Made by a program: the position numbers and the translations under genes. A stretch of 64,000 nucleotides of DNA from Podarcis raffonei. Taxonomy: Eukaryota; Chordata; Lepidosauria; Squamata; Lacertidae. Positions within the stretch are counted from its first letter, which is position 1. Each line of letters starts with the position of its first letter. Location: NCBI RefSeq assembly GCF_027172205.1, contig NC_070607.1, forward strand, positions 23,846,069 to 23,910,068. The letters are read 5' to 3'. The notes under the pieces are model-generated. The model saw nothing but the letters and a program-made list of their open reading frames with translations, did not search any database and was not told the DNA's origin. Of the stretch, positions 29,322-41,051 are shown one piece after another.

Positions 29322-29580
29322 CCCGTATTTTTCGCTCTATAAGATGCACCAGACCATAAGGCGCACCCAGTTTTTGGAGGAGGAAAACAAGAAAAAAAAA
29401 TTCTGAATCTCAGAAGCCAGAACAGCAAGAGGGATTGCTGCGCAGTGAAAGCAGCAATCCATCTTGCTGTTCTGGCTTCTGGGATAGCTGCACAGCCTGC
29501 ATTCGCTCCATATGACGCACACACATTTCCCCTTATTTTTTAGGAGGGAAAAAATGAGTCTTATAGAGCAAAAAATACGG
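29322..29580. mobile_element. TA-flanked MITE (CCGTATTTTT family)
   Basis: Begins CCGTATTTTTCGCTCTATAA, ends AAAAAATACGG, TA flanks, internal palindrome around AGAACAGCAAGAGGGATTGC. Confidence 0.85.
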
Positions 29581-29584
29581 TATT

Positions 29585-31960
29585 CTCTATCACAGTGTGG
29601 AGTCCAATTCCAATGACCCTGTTGGAGATCAAGGCAGCCTTTTCCCTAGGATATGGAAGACTATCACTCAGGTAGGAGATCTTGATCTCTGACAACAATC
29701 CCACTACTGTTGCTATGCTCCCAATGTCTCCAGAGGAGAGGCAATGCGTATCCACCCAACAACACCAAGACTAGTGCAGAGATAGAGCTTGGGTTGACCT
29801 CACACTCCATGACTTACTGCTTAGACCCTCCCCATGAGGAAATACACTTCAGTGAAGTGTAGGCACGAGTATTCAGTGTAGCTAGTGTAATAGTTCTTTG
29901 GAGAAGGTAGGGTCCAGGGAGTCTTGGCAGCCAGGAAGAGAGACCCAGTATATAGACTAGCCGTTGCAGAATCACTCTAAACATCTACCCATCTTATTCA
30001 CAGTCCTTCTCTTGTGGGACAGGGAGAGGTCAACTCAGAGGTTGTGCTTTGGGCAGCAGCTCCCTTCAACCCTTGCTTTAGGCTCAAACGATTGACAAAT
30101 TTGCACATCTGTCTTCGGTGTTCAGTAGGATCCTTCATCTTGCAGGGGATCTCACATGTCTTCTGGCCTGAATTGCCTCGGTAGAACTCTCAACAGGCGT
30201 TTCCGGGCCCAATATGAAACGTATACTTTGGGCGATCCCACTTTCTTCCAGATGCATGACGATTACCAGGAGGGGCCCACAATGAATGCACCCGGACAGG
30301 TCTGTGGGCCTGTTTCTCGGTCACAGCAACAACCCACTCTTTTTTCAGCTGGTTGGACTAGGCTAGCAATGTTGTGCAAGGAAATCCAAATGCAAATTCA
30401 GATTGAGAAAGAAATGTGTATATTTACCACCCGAGAACTTGTGCAATTTGGAGTGAAAATAAAGAGCAATTTTGTTGAAGTAAAGTAATTGCCTGCATTC
30501 TTCAGATACATGGAGATAATTCCTGCTTAAGGCCATTGAATTTTATGTAGGAAGTGGAGGCATTAAGATTTCTCTTCCTTCAATGAACTGTATGTTTCCA
30601 TATTCTTTCTCTTGCTGTTAACAGAATGTGTGCCCAATTGCCCATCAATCTTCACACTTAACTTGGCTTGGCTTCATAGGACTATATACACCATAAACCT
30701 GCATTATCTGCATTAACTTTTCTCAGCTACCAAGTTCATAGGTAAGTGAATTTGATCCTCAACATCTTGGTTTAACCCCTCAGTTAATAGTAACAACAAA
30801 TACCTTAAACATGCACTCAGTTATGTCAGTTTTCCATCCCAAACTTTACTTTCTGAATAAAATACAACCCAAACAAGCCAGTTTGGGTCCACCTATCGGG
30901 GTTCAATTTCAAAGCCTAGCTTTATTCTCCAGCTGAAAACATTTCAGTCAAGACATTCCATTAAGTACAATTCAGTGTCTATGAAAATCAATGGTACAAG
31001 GGGAAACTGTTTAGAATTTCAGCAACCTACCTTAATAATCCTGTTTCTGGTCAGCCTTGGTACTTGTGGCTCTGTCCTGCAACCTTGTAGTGTAGGACTC
31101 TGAGAGCAATGTAACAAATAGCAGGGAAGAACTGGGTGGCTCAACCTGTCAGAAGGCAGAGGATGGAGAACAGCCCATTAATGACACCTTAGCCTCCACC
31201 TCAGAAATTACCACATGGCAAATGAAATCATCTATGGCAGTAGTCATTCTTTCCCTGACCTTGAAGACACTTTCCTTCCTTCGGTGATCTGCAAAGGTTG
31301 ATATTTAAAATTGATTGAACTGCATTTGCTGCTTAGTAACAGTTTGCCAAATCAAAGCTTCAGCTTTGCTATGTTGTTTTCAACTTCTCAAAGTCTTTCT
31401 CCTCACAGTGGGGAAATAAAGCAAACCTGTACCCCAAAACTGACAACTTTTAAGCTGTTTCTATTTTAGCTGTAAGCCACATTGAGTCCCTGACAGGGAA
31501 AAAGGCAAGATGTGAATAAATACAACATTTACTACTAATCTGTGCCATTTTGTGTCAGGTGTTACAAGGAAGAGGCATCACTGGAGCTAATCTACATCTC
31601 TTCCAATGTCTGGTTTGACCCTAATTCTCACATTTTACTCAAGTGTTGTTTTTTTGGGTTTTTTTGTATCCACAATCCACTCATACTTTTGGGGTTGTGC
31701 ACAGGTGTAAATCATGTGGCCATTACAAAACAGCTTTGCAGCATATGGTTATTTTGAGCTTGTGGTAAATACCTTAGGATGTATAGCTACAAAATGGAGT
31801 TTGATGTGTGAAGTGAGCTTCCTAAAATCAGTGAGCCCACCCAGGAATGGCTGTGGGAGGGGACACTGTTTTTTGCAGCTCAGCCTACATAATCCTGGTA
31901 AGAGAATATTGGCAGCAATGCCATTCAGATGTTTGGGAATTGGATTTAGTCTCTATAGTC
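29585..31960. other. intergenic, nothing identified
   Basis: Holds a 110-codon open stretch on + (30156-30488) with no recognisable domain and no supporting splice structure. Otherwise unremarkable. Confidence 0.5.
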
Positions 31961-31974
31961 TTTTGTTGAGAAAA

Positions 31975-32517
31975 GCAATGACAAATCTTGACAAACCTAG
32001 ACAGCATCTTAAAAAGCAGAGACATCACCTTGCCAACAAAGATCCGTATAGTTAAAGCTATGGTTTTCCCAGTAGTGATGTATGGAAGTGAGAGCTGGAC
32101 CATAAAGAAGGCTGATCGCCAAAGAATTGATGCTTTTAAACGATGGTGCTGGAGGAGACTCTTGGGAGTCCCATGGGACTGCAAGAAGATCAAACCTATC
32201 CATTCTTAAGGAAATCAGCCCTGAGTGCTCACTGGAAGGACAGAACCTGAAGCTGAGGCTCCAATACTTTGGCCACCTCATGAGAAGAGAAGACTCCCTG
32301 GAAAAGACCCTGATGTTGGGAAAGATGGAGGGCACAAGTAGAAGGGGACGACAGAGGACGAATGGTTGGACAGTGTTCTCGAAGCTACCAGCATGAGTTT
32401 GGTCAGGCTGCGGGAGGCAGTGGAGGACAGGAGTGCCTGGCGTGCTCTGGTCCATGGGGTCACAAAGAGTCGGACACGACTAAACGACTAAACAGCAGCA
32501 ACAACAACAACAACAAC
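31975..32517 (+). mobile_element. BovB (RTE) LINE 3' end
   Basis: Encodes the C-terminal reverse-transcriptase region in broken frames: RIVKAMVFPVVMYGSESWTI, RWCWRRLLGVPW and YFGHLMRREDSLEKTLMLGK. Ends GAGTCGGACACGACTAAACG, then CAACAACAAC. Confidence 0.92.
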
Positions 32518-32529
32518 AGTCTTTCGTTC

Positions 32530-33580
32530 CCCAAAAGAAGCAGGTTGGTGCCTTTCTCCTGACCTGGCTTGAATTGGAACAGCAACCCTAGCTGGATCAA
32601 AGCCTACAGGTTTCTTTTGATGAAGCAGAGACCATGTTACTTCTCACTTTCCTTTAAATGTCAGCTTTCCCATGCTCCCAAAATGACCGTGTCCCCAACC
32701 TGATGCCCTTCAGCTGTTGTTGGAATCCAACTCCCATCAGCCCCAGCCAGGGAAAAATGGGAGTTGTACTCCAAAACATCTGGAAGACACCAGGTTGAGA
32801 AAAGAGTGACTCTGTGTAATGTTCCTAGCTGAATGAACTCTGTTGGATAAGCTTTGTTTCTTGAAGTACAAAGAAACCTTTTTGAAACATAAGGGACAGT
32901 TCTGCTGAAAGGAAGGAACCAGGATTGCCTTTTCTAGGAAATGTTGCAAGAGCTCTACCTGCTGCAATCAGGTGCACATAAAGTCAAAAGTATTTCCTCT
33001 TCAATGGGTGCCTGTGAGCTTCAAGGATGCATCATAATTTTAACAGGGATGACTTACTTAGCACTTACAGAAGACAATTGTTGCTGACATCAGTTCGTAA
33101 GTTGCTATAGCAGCTGTTAGCCAGAGCTGTCAACACCTTCCCCAAACACATAAGTGATGTTCCCTGTGGCTTATTCCTCTCCCGAAGACATGCCACAAGG
33201 CAGTGGAGGTTTAGGGTCAGTTTTTTTTCTCCTAGATGGGCTATCTTCCCAGGTTGATGAGCCACATCACTTCCCCATACAGCACACACAGAAACTGCTT
33301 TCTTGACTGTTGGGCCTACTAATGGTTGCTCAATCTGCCAGATCCTGTTTACACATGCAAGGAAAGTCCCTAACTCACCAAGGATTTGAGACCTATCGGC
33401 TACCTCATCTGATTTAGCTGCAGTCAAAGCTGTTTCCCGGGGTGTGGCCACTGTCCCATTCTGACAGCTTCTAGGAGCCACAAGTGAAAGATGAGAGGGG
33501 ACCATAGGTCAACAAACTACCCCAGGAGGAGTATGACATACCCTCCACTAGAGTCACTACCCCTCCCCTAACACCCCGTA
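32530..33580. other. intergenic, one short inverted-repeat element
   Basis: About 32695-32800 holds the CAACTCCCATCAGCC / GGGAGTTGTACTCC palindromic repeat. Nothing else recognised. Confidence 0.5.
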
Positions 33581-33589
33581 CACCCTGTG

Positions 33590-34054
33590 CAATATATATG
33601 CAAAAGCCCATGGACCCACGTACCTACAGGACCGCCTCTCCTGGTATGCCCCGCAGAGGACCTTAAGGCCCACAAATGACAACATTTTGGAGGTTCCAAG
33701 TCGCAAGGTGGTTAGATTGGTCTAAACTAGGGCCAGGGCCTTTTCTGTACTGGCCCTGACTTGGTGGAACACTTTATCAGAAGAGACTAGGGCCCTGAGG
33801 GACTTGACATCTTTCTGCAGGGCCTGCAAGACAGAACTATTCCGCCTGGCCTTTGGTTTGGACTCAGACTGATCCTTATGTTTCCCTCCCCTTATTGATT
33901 TTGATCTATCGGCTATTATTAAAACGAGGCTGCATTTTAAATTGTATTTTTAACCTGTATTTTAAATTGTCCCCCCCCTTTATGTTTTTACTGTAATTTT
34001 ACTGGTGTTAGTCTGCTCTGAGCCTGGCTCTGGCCGGGGAGGGTGGGGCATAAA

Positions 34055-34102
<48 letters not shown>
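33590..34102 (+). mobile_element. CR1/L2-type LINE 3' end, second subfamily, (ATT)n tail
   Basis: Shares CAGGGCCTGCAAGACAGAACT and TGGCCTTTGG with 54251-54719. Ends GGGGAGGGTGGGGCATAAAT, then (ATT)n. Confidence 0.75.
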
Positions 34103-34104
<2 letters not shown>

Positions 34105-34142
34105 CATGTACTTGGGCTTCTCCAAGTTGGACCTTATAAGCA

Positions 34143-34276
34143 GTGCTATTTTTCTAGAAAAAGAGGTGCCGGAACTCACCATGACTACCTCCCTTGTTCT
34201 CTTAGAATGCCAATGGCGCCCACCTGAGAGGTGCCAGAACTGAGTTCCGGCAAGTTCCGGCTGGGGAAAAAGCCAA
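34143..34276. mobile_element. hAT-like MITE fragment
   Basis: Begins CAGTGCTATTTTTCTAGAAA and contains GAGGTGCCGGAACTC and GAGTTCCGGCAAG. A related piece lies at about 45700-45775. Confidence 0.5.
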
Positions 34277-34341
34277 GTAAAGAGTATGAGCTTCGTGTGA
34301 CATCATCATAACTAAGGTAAGCTGGATGCCTCATCCCATGA

Positions 34342-34846
34342 TGTCAGGAACCAGACTAAAGGGTATTGCTCTGAGGAAGAATGGTGGGAGCACCCCTCTC
34401 CCTCTGCTCAAGGGCCTAATCCTGAAGCTCCTCTGGAGCAGGAGGATAGTATCGACCTAGAGCAATGGTTCGTGGAAGGACACAGTTTGGGAACTGACAG
34501 TTGGGGTGAGCTGGGAGAAGAGCAAGCAAGGGGAGAGGAACAGGAAGAGAGAGAGCTGGCTGAATCTCCCTCACTAGAAAGTATGCATCCCATGAGCCTG
34601 AGAGCCAGGTGTCTGGATAGGACAGCCTCTCAGAAGGCTCAGTGGTGGAGGGATCATGTGGTGAGGAGACGGGAAGACGGAAGTAACTAGAGGGAAGTGG
34701 GAGGAACTCAACTGGGAGCACCTCCACGGTGAGAATGGATGCTGAATGTTTGTGCTGTGTTCAGTAAACCTCTCTGCTGCTGCAAAAGACTGCTTTTGCT
34801 TTGTGCTGTTATCTGCAGAGAGGCGGAAGGTAAGCCTTGCCTGACA
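34342..34846 (+). mobile_element. solo LTR, 505 bp, with a short reading frame
   Basis: Fossil. Ends TGTCAGG and CCTGACA; flanks CATGA and CATAA make an imperfect 5-bp duplication. A short coding-like stretch (motif DLEQWF) is shared with the copy at 12034-12507. Confidence 0.6.
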
Positions 34847-34849
34847 CAT

Positions 34850-36060
34850 AAGTAGAGTAGATGTCCTCCTCCCTGTTAAGTGGGGAAGTTGCCTCTGTGC
34901 TGTGCAAGCAGGACTCTTGGAGGCAAGATGACTTACTTGCCAACCCTGCAGAATGGGAAGAGCTGGGTGTGTGGCCACTGTGTACAAAACCTATTATCTC
35001 TCCATCACTTGCCATCCTGTGCTGCAATCGCTCAGGTGATACCAGATCATTGTTTCCAAGGGAACAACACAGGGCAATTTGGCTTTCTGTCATTTTTATC
35101 CTGATATTCAGTCTGTGCTCTGCTGGCTCCAAAATCAGTTTCATTGAAAGTGCTTTGAGGCATGTCCAGCCAAGTGTCACTATGTCTTAATTTTAAGACA
35201 TGACTGCCAAGAGGTGCGGCTTGGAAACACAAGGAAGCCCAAGCAAATCATGCTATATTACACAAGTTTATGTTAAGTTACAGCATGAATCAATAGCTTT
35301 TGTTTCAATAGAGTCATCCAGTTGCTTCTTATAAAGATGTGTATTATTAATATAGGGTTATGAATGCATTGGTAAGATTACAAAGCTGACTGAAAGAACC
35401 CAGTTTGACTTCCTAGTCAGAACTGGCCAATTGTAACTGACCCTGCCATTAAATCAATTTTTAATACAGCACTGCTCCTGCTGCTTATTTTGAATAGTTT
35501 TCAGTGAGAATGTGAGACCTACACCAGCAAAAATGCTCATTCAAATTTTGAACAGGATTAACCTGTGGATGTAGATAATTTCAGCAGTATGGGTCACTGT
35601 TCACTCCCAATGCATTCTTTATTTCCTCAGGAGGAAAAGAAGGGGAAGTCCAGTCATGTAATGTTGGATACCATCCAAGGGGCACAGTCTTCTTCTTCTC
35701 CTCAGCATAACATTATTTGCCACTTCTTTTATTGGGGTGCTGGGCTCCCTCTGAGACAACCTGACCCTGCAGAAAATGTTCTCTGGGATCTTGTTGGCCA
35801 TCTTTAGCATGGGGCAGCTGCAAAAATAGATGAATGCAGTCTTCCGTTCCACCAAGCGAGATACGATGAGACACTATTATGGTGATTTGGTCTTTGATAA
35901 TATTTTGGATTTTTTTTCCCAACAAAAGTTCCCCCTCTGCAGAGGTGACAGATTCAGAGACTGGCTTGTGTATCCCTAACGTTCCTGCGACAGCAGCAAC
36001 CCTCTGTCCCGTGGGCTGCCCTACATTTGCTGTATCAAGGATGGGTGAATGATGATGGTT
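34850..36060. other. intergenic, nothing identified
   Basis: No gene, repeat family or RNA gene recognised. Confidence 0.5.
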
Positions 36061-36086
36061 GTATTTTTATTCTTTGTAACCAGGCC

Positions 36087-36418
36087 GCGGGTGGTACTGT
36101 GGGTTAAACCACAGAGCTTAGGACTTGCCAATCAGAAGGTCGGCGGTTCGAATCCCCTTGACGGGGTGAGCTCGGTCCCTGCTCCTGCCAACCTAGCAGT
36201 TCGAAAGCACGTCAAAGTGCAAGTAGATAAATAGGTACTGGCAGGAAGGTAAATGGCGTTTCCGTGCATTGCTCTGGTTCGCCAGAAGCGGCTTGGTCAT
36301 GCTGGCCACATGACACGGAAGCTGTACGCCGGCTCCCTTGGCCAATAAAGCGAGATAAGCACCGCAACCCAGTCGACCACGACTGGACCTAATGGTCAGG
36401 GGTCCCTTTATCTTTACC
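36087..36418 (+). repeat. Sauria-type SINE
   Basis: Same family as 15126-15475; 10-bp target duplication TAACCAGGCC at 36077-36086 and 36419-36428. Confidence 0.92.
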
Positions 36419-36594
36419 TAACCAGGCCATCTGATTGGATTGCTGCAGCCTCTCTGCCCAGTCTCCAACAAATATAATAAAACATCAAAGACTGAAAATT
36501 TCCCTACACATTATCCCGCTGGTCCAGCTCTGGATGCTGGAACCAGTAACTCCAAGATCCCCACACTCTCAACCTGTCTCAGGTTGCCAGAGGC

Positions 36595-36670
36595 ATTTTC
36601 CTGCGTTGCAGTTGGTTGGGCCAGATGACTCTCAGGGTCCTTCCCATCTCTACAATTCTTCGATTCTCTC
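36595..36670 (+). repeat. tRNA/CR1-tail SINE, 3' part only
   Basis: TGCGTTGCAGTTGGTTGGGC onward to TCTACAATTCTTCGATTC. Confidence 0.6.
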
Positions 36671-36753
36671 CGCTACCTTAATTTGAATATTGCTGTTCTC
36701 ATCCCCCTAAATAGTACTGCTTTTCTGTATTCCAAATATCAAAAGTCTCAGTA

Positions 36754-36968
36754 CAGTAATACCTCGGGTTAAGTACTTAATTCGTTCTGGAGGTCCGTTC
36801 TTAACCTGAAATGGTTCTTAACCTGAGGAACCACTTTAGCTAATGGGGCCTCCCGCTGCCGCTGTGTGATTTCTGTTCTCATCCTGAAGCAAAGTTCTTA
36901 ACCCGAGGTACTATTTCTGGGTTAGCGGAGTCTGTAACCTGAAGCGTATGTAACCCAAGGTACCACTG
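36754..36968. mobile_element. palindromic TA-flanked MITE
   Basis: CAGTAATACCTCGGGTTA to AACCCAAGGTACCACTG, TA flanks. Confidence 0.85.
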
Positions 36969-37191
36969 TACATCTGAGGAAATGAAAGAAATGGCAAGAA
37001 AATAAGGTACTGACTAGGAGCAACTCCATATGAGAGAGTTTCACAGGGACAGTGGAGGGAGAATAACATTGTGAGCTCGTATAAAGTTCTCTGTAGCTGC
37101 AGAAAAGAGCACATAACACATCAACAGTTTGTTCTGTGCTCATGATATTGTTGACCAGATTTATCATAATCTGAAGACCAAAATGAAGATA

Positions 37192-37417
37192 CAGTGGTAC
37201 CTCGGGTTAAGTACTTAATTCGTTACGGAGGTCCGTTCTTAACCTGAAACTGTTCTTAACCTGAAGCACCACTTTAGCTAATAGGGCCTCCTGCTGCTGC
37301 CGTGTCGCTGGAGCACGATTTCTGTTCTCATCCTGAAGCAAAGTTCTTAACCCGAGGTACTATTTCTGGGTTAGCGGAGTCTGTAACCTGAAGCGTATGT
37401 AACCCGAGGTACCACTG
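37192..37417. mobile_element. palindromic TA-flanked MITE
   Basis: CAGTGGTACCTCGGGTTA to AACCCGAGGTACCACTG, TA flanks. Same subfamily and orientation as 36754-36968, 224 bp away. Confidence 0.87.
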
Positions 37418-37789
37418 TACTTCAAGAGGAGAGCTCCTTCTGTCAGTGGATTATAACAGATTGCTAATTATCTGTATTTAACACATGAATGCCAGCAATT
37501 ACTACTTCCTTGGCCTGGAGGATGTGAGGTTGCCAGCAAGCTATGCAATGAGGCAACGATGATTGGTACAAACAATAGCGAATACCTATAATCATTATTG
37601 TGTTAGCGTTTTAATGGCCATGGATGGAAGGCAAATTATGAAAGGGGTCTCCTGTCTTACCAACAGAGGAAGAGAAGTGATGCACAGCGTAGGAATGTTC
37701 ATCCTATTTCAGGGTTTGTCCATTTCCCCCCTCATCAAGGATGTGCTGTGGTTCCCTAGAGATTAGCAGATCAAGTTGCCTTATATCCT

Positions 37790-37932
37790 GTGGGATAGCT
37801 CAGACAGCAGAGCATGAGACTCTGAATCTCAGGGTCCTGGGTTCGAGCCCCACGTTGGGCAAAAAGATTCCTGCATTGCAGGGGGTTGGACTAAATGACC
37901 CTCACGGTCCCTTACAATTCTATATTATCAGA
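37790..37932 (+). repeat. tRNA-derived SINE with CR1-like tail
   Basis: GGATAGCTCAGACAGCAGAG (box A), GGGTTCGAGCCC (box B), then GGTTGGACTAAATGACCCTC and TCTATAT. Confidence 0.78.
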
Positions 37933-38530
37933 TCACTGGTCCACCAAGGCCCTGTGTTGCTGCGCTGACTTTTAGTAGTCCTCCAAGGATTGGGGGGCCG
38001 GCTGGCGATTCTTTCCCAGCCCTATACAACAAAGGCTACAAAACAGAAGAGAATAATAAAAAATCACAAGAGCATTCACTTTAGTTTCCGTGCATGTCCC
38101 TTCATAGTCAATACTGGCTCCCCCTTCTCACAGCTTTATATATTTCACCTGGGAAAACAGGTTTAAAAAATAGTGAAGAATGAAGAAACAATAGGGATAA
38201 GATCAACAGGAAATATTTGGGATATAGAACTCCTCTTGCGGGGGGGAGGGCAATTATTGAATGTGTTAATTTGAATGGAAGTCAAAAACTCTGTAGCTGT
38301 CAATAAGGGATTAAGATCAAGACTGAATGTAATTGGATTAATTACCGTAAGACTCGGAAGCAGGATGAAATAAAATCATCTCACCTTGAAATCTAGCACG
38401 CAGGAAGTCATACAAAGTGTATAATTGGCTATATAATTGATATATATTTGAATTTGAATTGTAATTTGACATTGGTAAAATGTGGTTTATATTGGATTTT
38501 AATAATAAATATTTATAAAATAAACAAATA

Positions 38531-38771
38531 CAGTCATACCTCAAGGTTAAAGTTGCTTCAGGTTGAGCGTGTTCGGGTTGCGCTCTGCGGCGACCCGGAA
38601 GTAACGGAACGCATTACTTCCGGGTTTCGCCGCTCGCGCTAACGCTCAAAATGATGTCACACGCATGCACAGAAGTAGTGAATTGCGACCCGCGCACACA
38701 TGGGTTGCGTTCGCTTCAGGATGCAAACCAGGCTCCGGAACGGATCCCGTTCGCACCCAGAGGTACCACTG
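38531..38771. mobile_element. palindromic TA-flanked MITE, CG-rich subfamily
   Basis: CAGTCATACCTCAAGGTTA to CAGAGGTACCACTG, TA flanks. Core with CGGAAGTAACGGAACG / CGCATTACTTCCGGG. Same subfamily as 60553. Confidence 0.82.
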
Positions 38772-38779
38772 TAATAGTG

Positions 38780-39585
38780 AACTACTGCTATGGAAAGAAG
38801 AGATGTAAAGTTCCTGCTATTTCCCCCTCTCTCTTCCATAGCAACTTGGGTGAGAACAAGAGGAAGGACTCCAGTTGTCCCACCTGCCCTTACAGCCTTG
38901 ACTGGGCTGGCCCTACTATTAGGCAGAGTGCAGTGACTGATGTGCTTGGTGGGGGAACTGGGTAACAATAATAGCTCCAACCACTGCCCCCAAGCACCTT
39001 GAACTCGCAAGCCCTGTGCCCCCTAAACTAGGCTGCTGGCCTCAAGTGTTGATCTCAGTGCTGAAGTTAAGATTCAATGGCTGGTTGGGTTGCAATCTGT
39101 ATGTGGACCAGGAAGGGGCTCCTTCTTATTCTTTGCATAAGACACCAAACATCTTGGGCGGCAACTCTCCAAATCCTGAAGAGTTATAACCAAGCTTCCT
39201 GAGCTTCTCTGAGCTATTTGTGTAGGGAAGTTGTAGGAAAACAGAAGACCTGCTTGCATTTGCAAGAGAGAATGCCACTTGTCGCTCAACGAGACTTTTA
39301 TTTCAACAGATGCAAAAAGAATTGCATTTAATCATATAAAATCTGAACAGTACAAAAGGAATATTTTAAAATCAGCATATGAATAATAATACAAAAGTTG
39401 ATCATAACATTGATGCTGGTGTTTTGCTTTGGATTATTACAGACATAAGAATTAACATGCTGGACCAGGCCAAGGTCTACATAGCCAAATGGACTGTTCC
39501 CATTGGGGCTGTCAACAACCCAGGGGAAAAATGGAGCTCTCCTCCCCTCTTTCTGGCCATTGTTGTCAAGAAGAGAATAGCATGG
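38780..39585. other. intergenic downstream of FRRS1, nothing identified
   Basis: An AATAAA on the minus strand at about 39298-39303 could serve FRRS1 only with a 1.6-kb 3' UTR. No gene seen. Confidence 0.4.
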
Positions 39586-39591
39586 GTGGTG

Positions 39592-39715
39592 CTGATAACT
39601 CCAAGGTCGCATGTTTGATCCCCGTATGGGACAGTTGCACATTCCTGCATTGCAGGGGGTTGGACTGGATGATCCTCAGGATCCGTTACATCTCTACATT
39701 TTTATGATTCTATGT
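39592..39715 (+). repeat. tRNA/CR1-tail SINE, 5' truncated
   Basis: TGATAACTCCAAGGTCGCAT, ATGTTTGATCCCCGTATGGG, then TTGGACTGGATGATCCTCAG and ATGATTCTATG. Confidence 0.7.
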
Positions 39716-39719
39716 ATTC

Positions 39720-40960
39720 AGGGACAGGTGGGGGGCGAGGCTAAACAGCAAGTGCTGTCTTGTGGAGGAAAACCACAAAATTCCCCTTGGACATTGTTGA
39801 GGATTGCAGATTGAAGGCAAATAACGCAATGCAGGCATGTGGGAGGCAAAAAGAAGAAGTCATCTCTTCTGTGCTAGATGGCTGGAGTGAGCAAGCAGAA
39901 AGGAAGAGGATGAAGAACAGAGAACGAGGCTCAGGTAAGGGGCAGCCAGCCAGTATTGCATTTAGATTGCAGAGCCAAATGGATTCTAAATTCATAAATC
40001 TGTGCTTCGACAGCTATCATGATTAGTGTTACATGTGAAACATCTTTCTATTGCTAACGGTTTTTGAACACTGGCACAGAGTTGTAAAATGTGACAAAAC
40101 ATTTGCAGCTTGGGACAATTCAAGGTCTTGCCAATAGCTGCTGGACTAGATCAGTAATTTAAGGACAGCAAAACCATGGGAGAAAACATTAAGAGAGTAA
40201 TGTGATTAATCTGGGGGTTGTCATAATTAAATATATGCCATGCCCCAGTAATTGTTCACTGATGAAAGAGCTCGCTAGCAGAACTCATGTCAAGAAATGT
40301 GACCACAGATTGTGCTCTTCCTCTGAAATGAATGGAGCTGTCTGCAGAGGCGAGAGATCTGTGTTTATCTCCATGCAGCTGACCACACAGACACTGCAGT
40401 CTTAATCAGACATGCATTCCAAAGCAGCCAGTAGGGTTTACTTGCAAATAAATGTTTGCAGGGTTGCAGCCTCAGCGTGGTAGAAAGAGCGTGTTGATTG
40501 TACTTGCATTTGTCAAGTTAAAGGGAGTACTAATGGAGCCTCTGTAGTACTTAGAATTTGTCTGGGAGTGAAATTGTAAATCCAGCCTTAATTTTAAAGT
40601 AACAGAATAACTGATTAAGATGGCATCACAAAAGAAGGGGGAGAATTTCTCTTGCCATGGCTTGAAAAAGAAACCCTACCAATATCCAAATGTTGATCCG
40701 GTACGTCAAACATGGTCAGGACTAAAGATGCATTTCACGTCAACACACTCACGCACTTGGGATCTGCCATATTTGGCTTCATTTGTAAATTAGTTTCCCT
40801 TAGAATCATTATCAGACAACTTTCATGATCAGTGTTGATGCCTTTCAACAAGTAGTCGGTACATCCAGGTAGACAATTGCACAGAGGAGGTTGGAAATTT
40901 CTGTCTGGGTAGAAAAAAAGCAGAAGCCATTATCGTTCTTCCTCCAAATGGGAAACCAAT
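39720..40960. other. intergenic / possible FRRS1 3' UTR, nothing identified
   Basis: No repeat or gene recognised. The 3' UTR of FRRS1 should begin at 40961 and run left. Confidence 0.5.
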
Positions 40961-40961
40961 T

Positions 40962-41051
40962 TTAAGACCTTCCAATACCTATAAGCAGAGCTATTAAAAA
41001 TGCCAGGTTGCCACACAGGTACAGCAGCAGCAGTATCACTTCACTTTTCAC
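40962..41051 (-). CDS. FRRS1: FRRS1 last exon (C-terminal helix and stop)
   Basis: 90 nt with the stop TAA at 40962-40964. It reads VKSEVILLLLYLCGNLAFLI then ALLIGIGRS. This is like the C-terminal LAIYVCGNVTFLI segment of human FRRS1. Acceptor CCTTTCTAG. No clear poly(A) signal close by. Confidence 0.87.
   Translation of the reverse strand: MKSEVILLLLYLCGNLAFLIALLIGIGRS

Noticed and set aside
30156-30488. 110-codon open frame on +
   Set aside because: No recognisable domain, no splice support and composition of random DNA.
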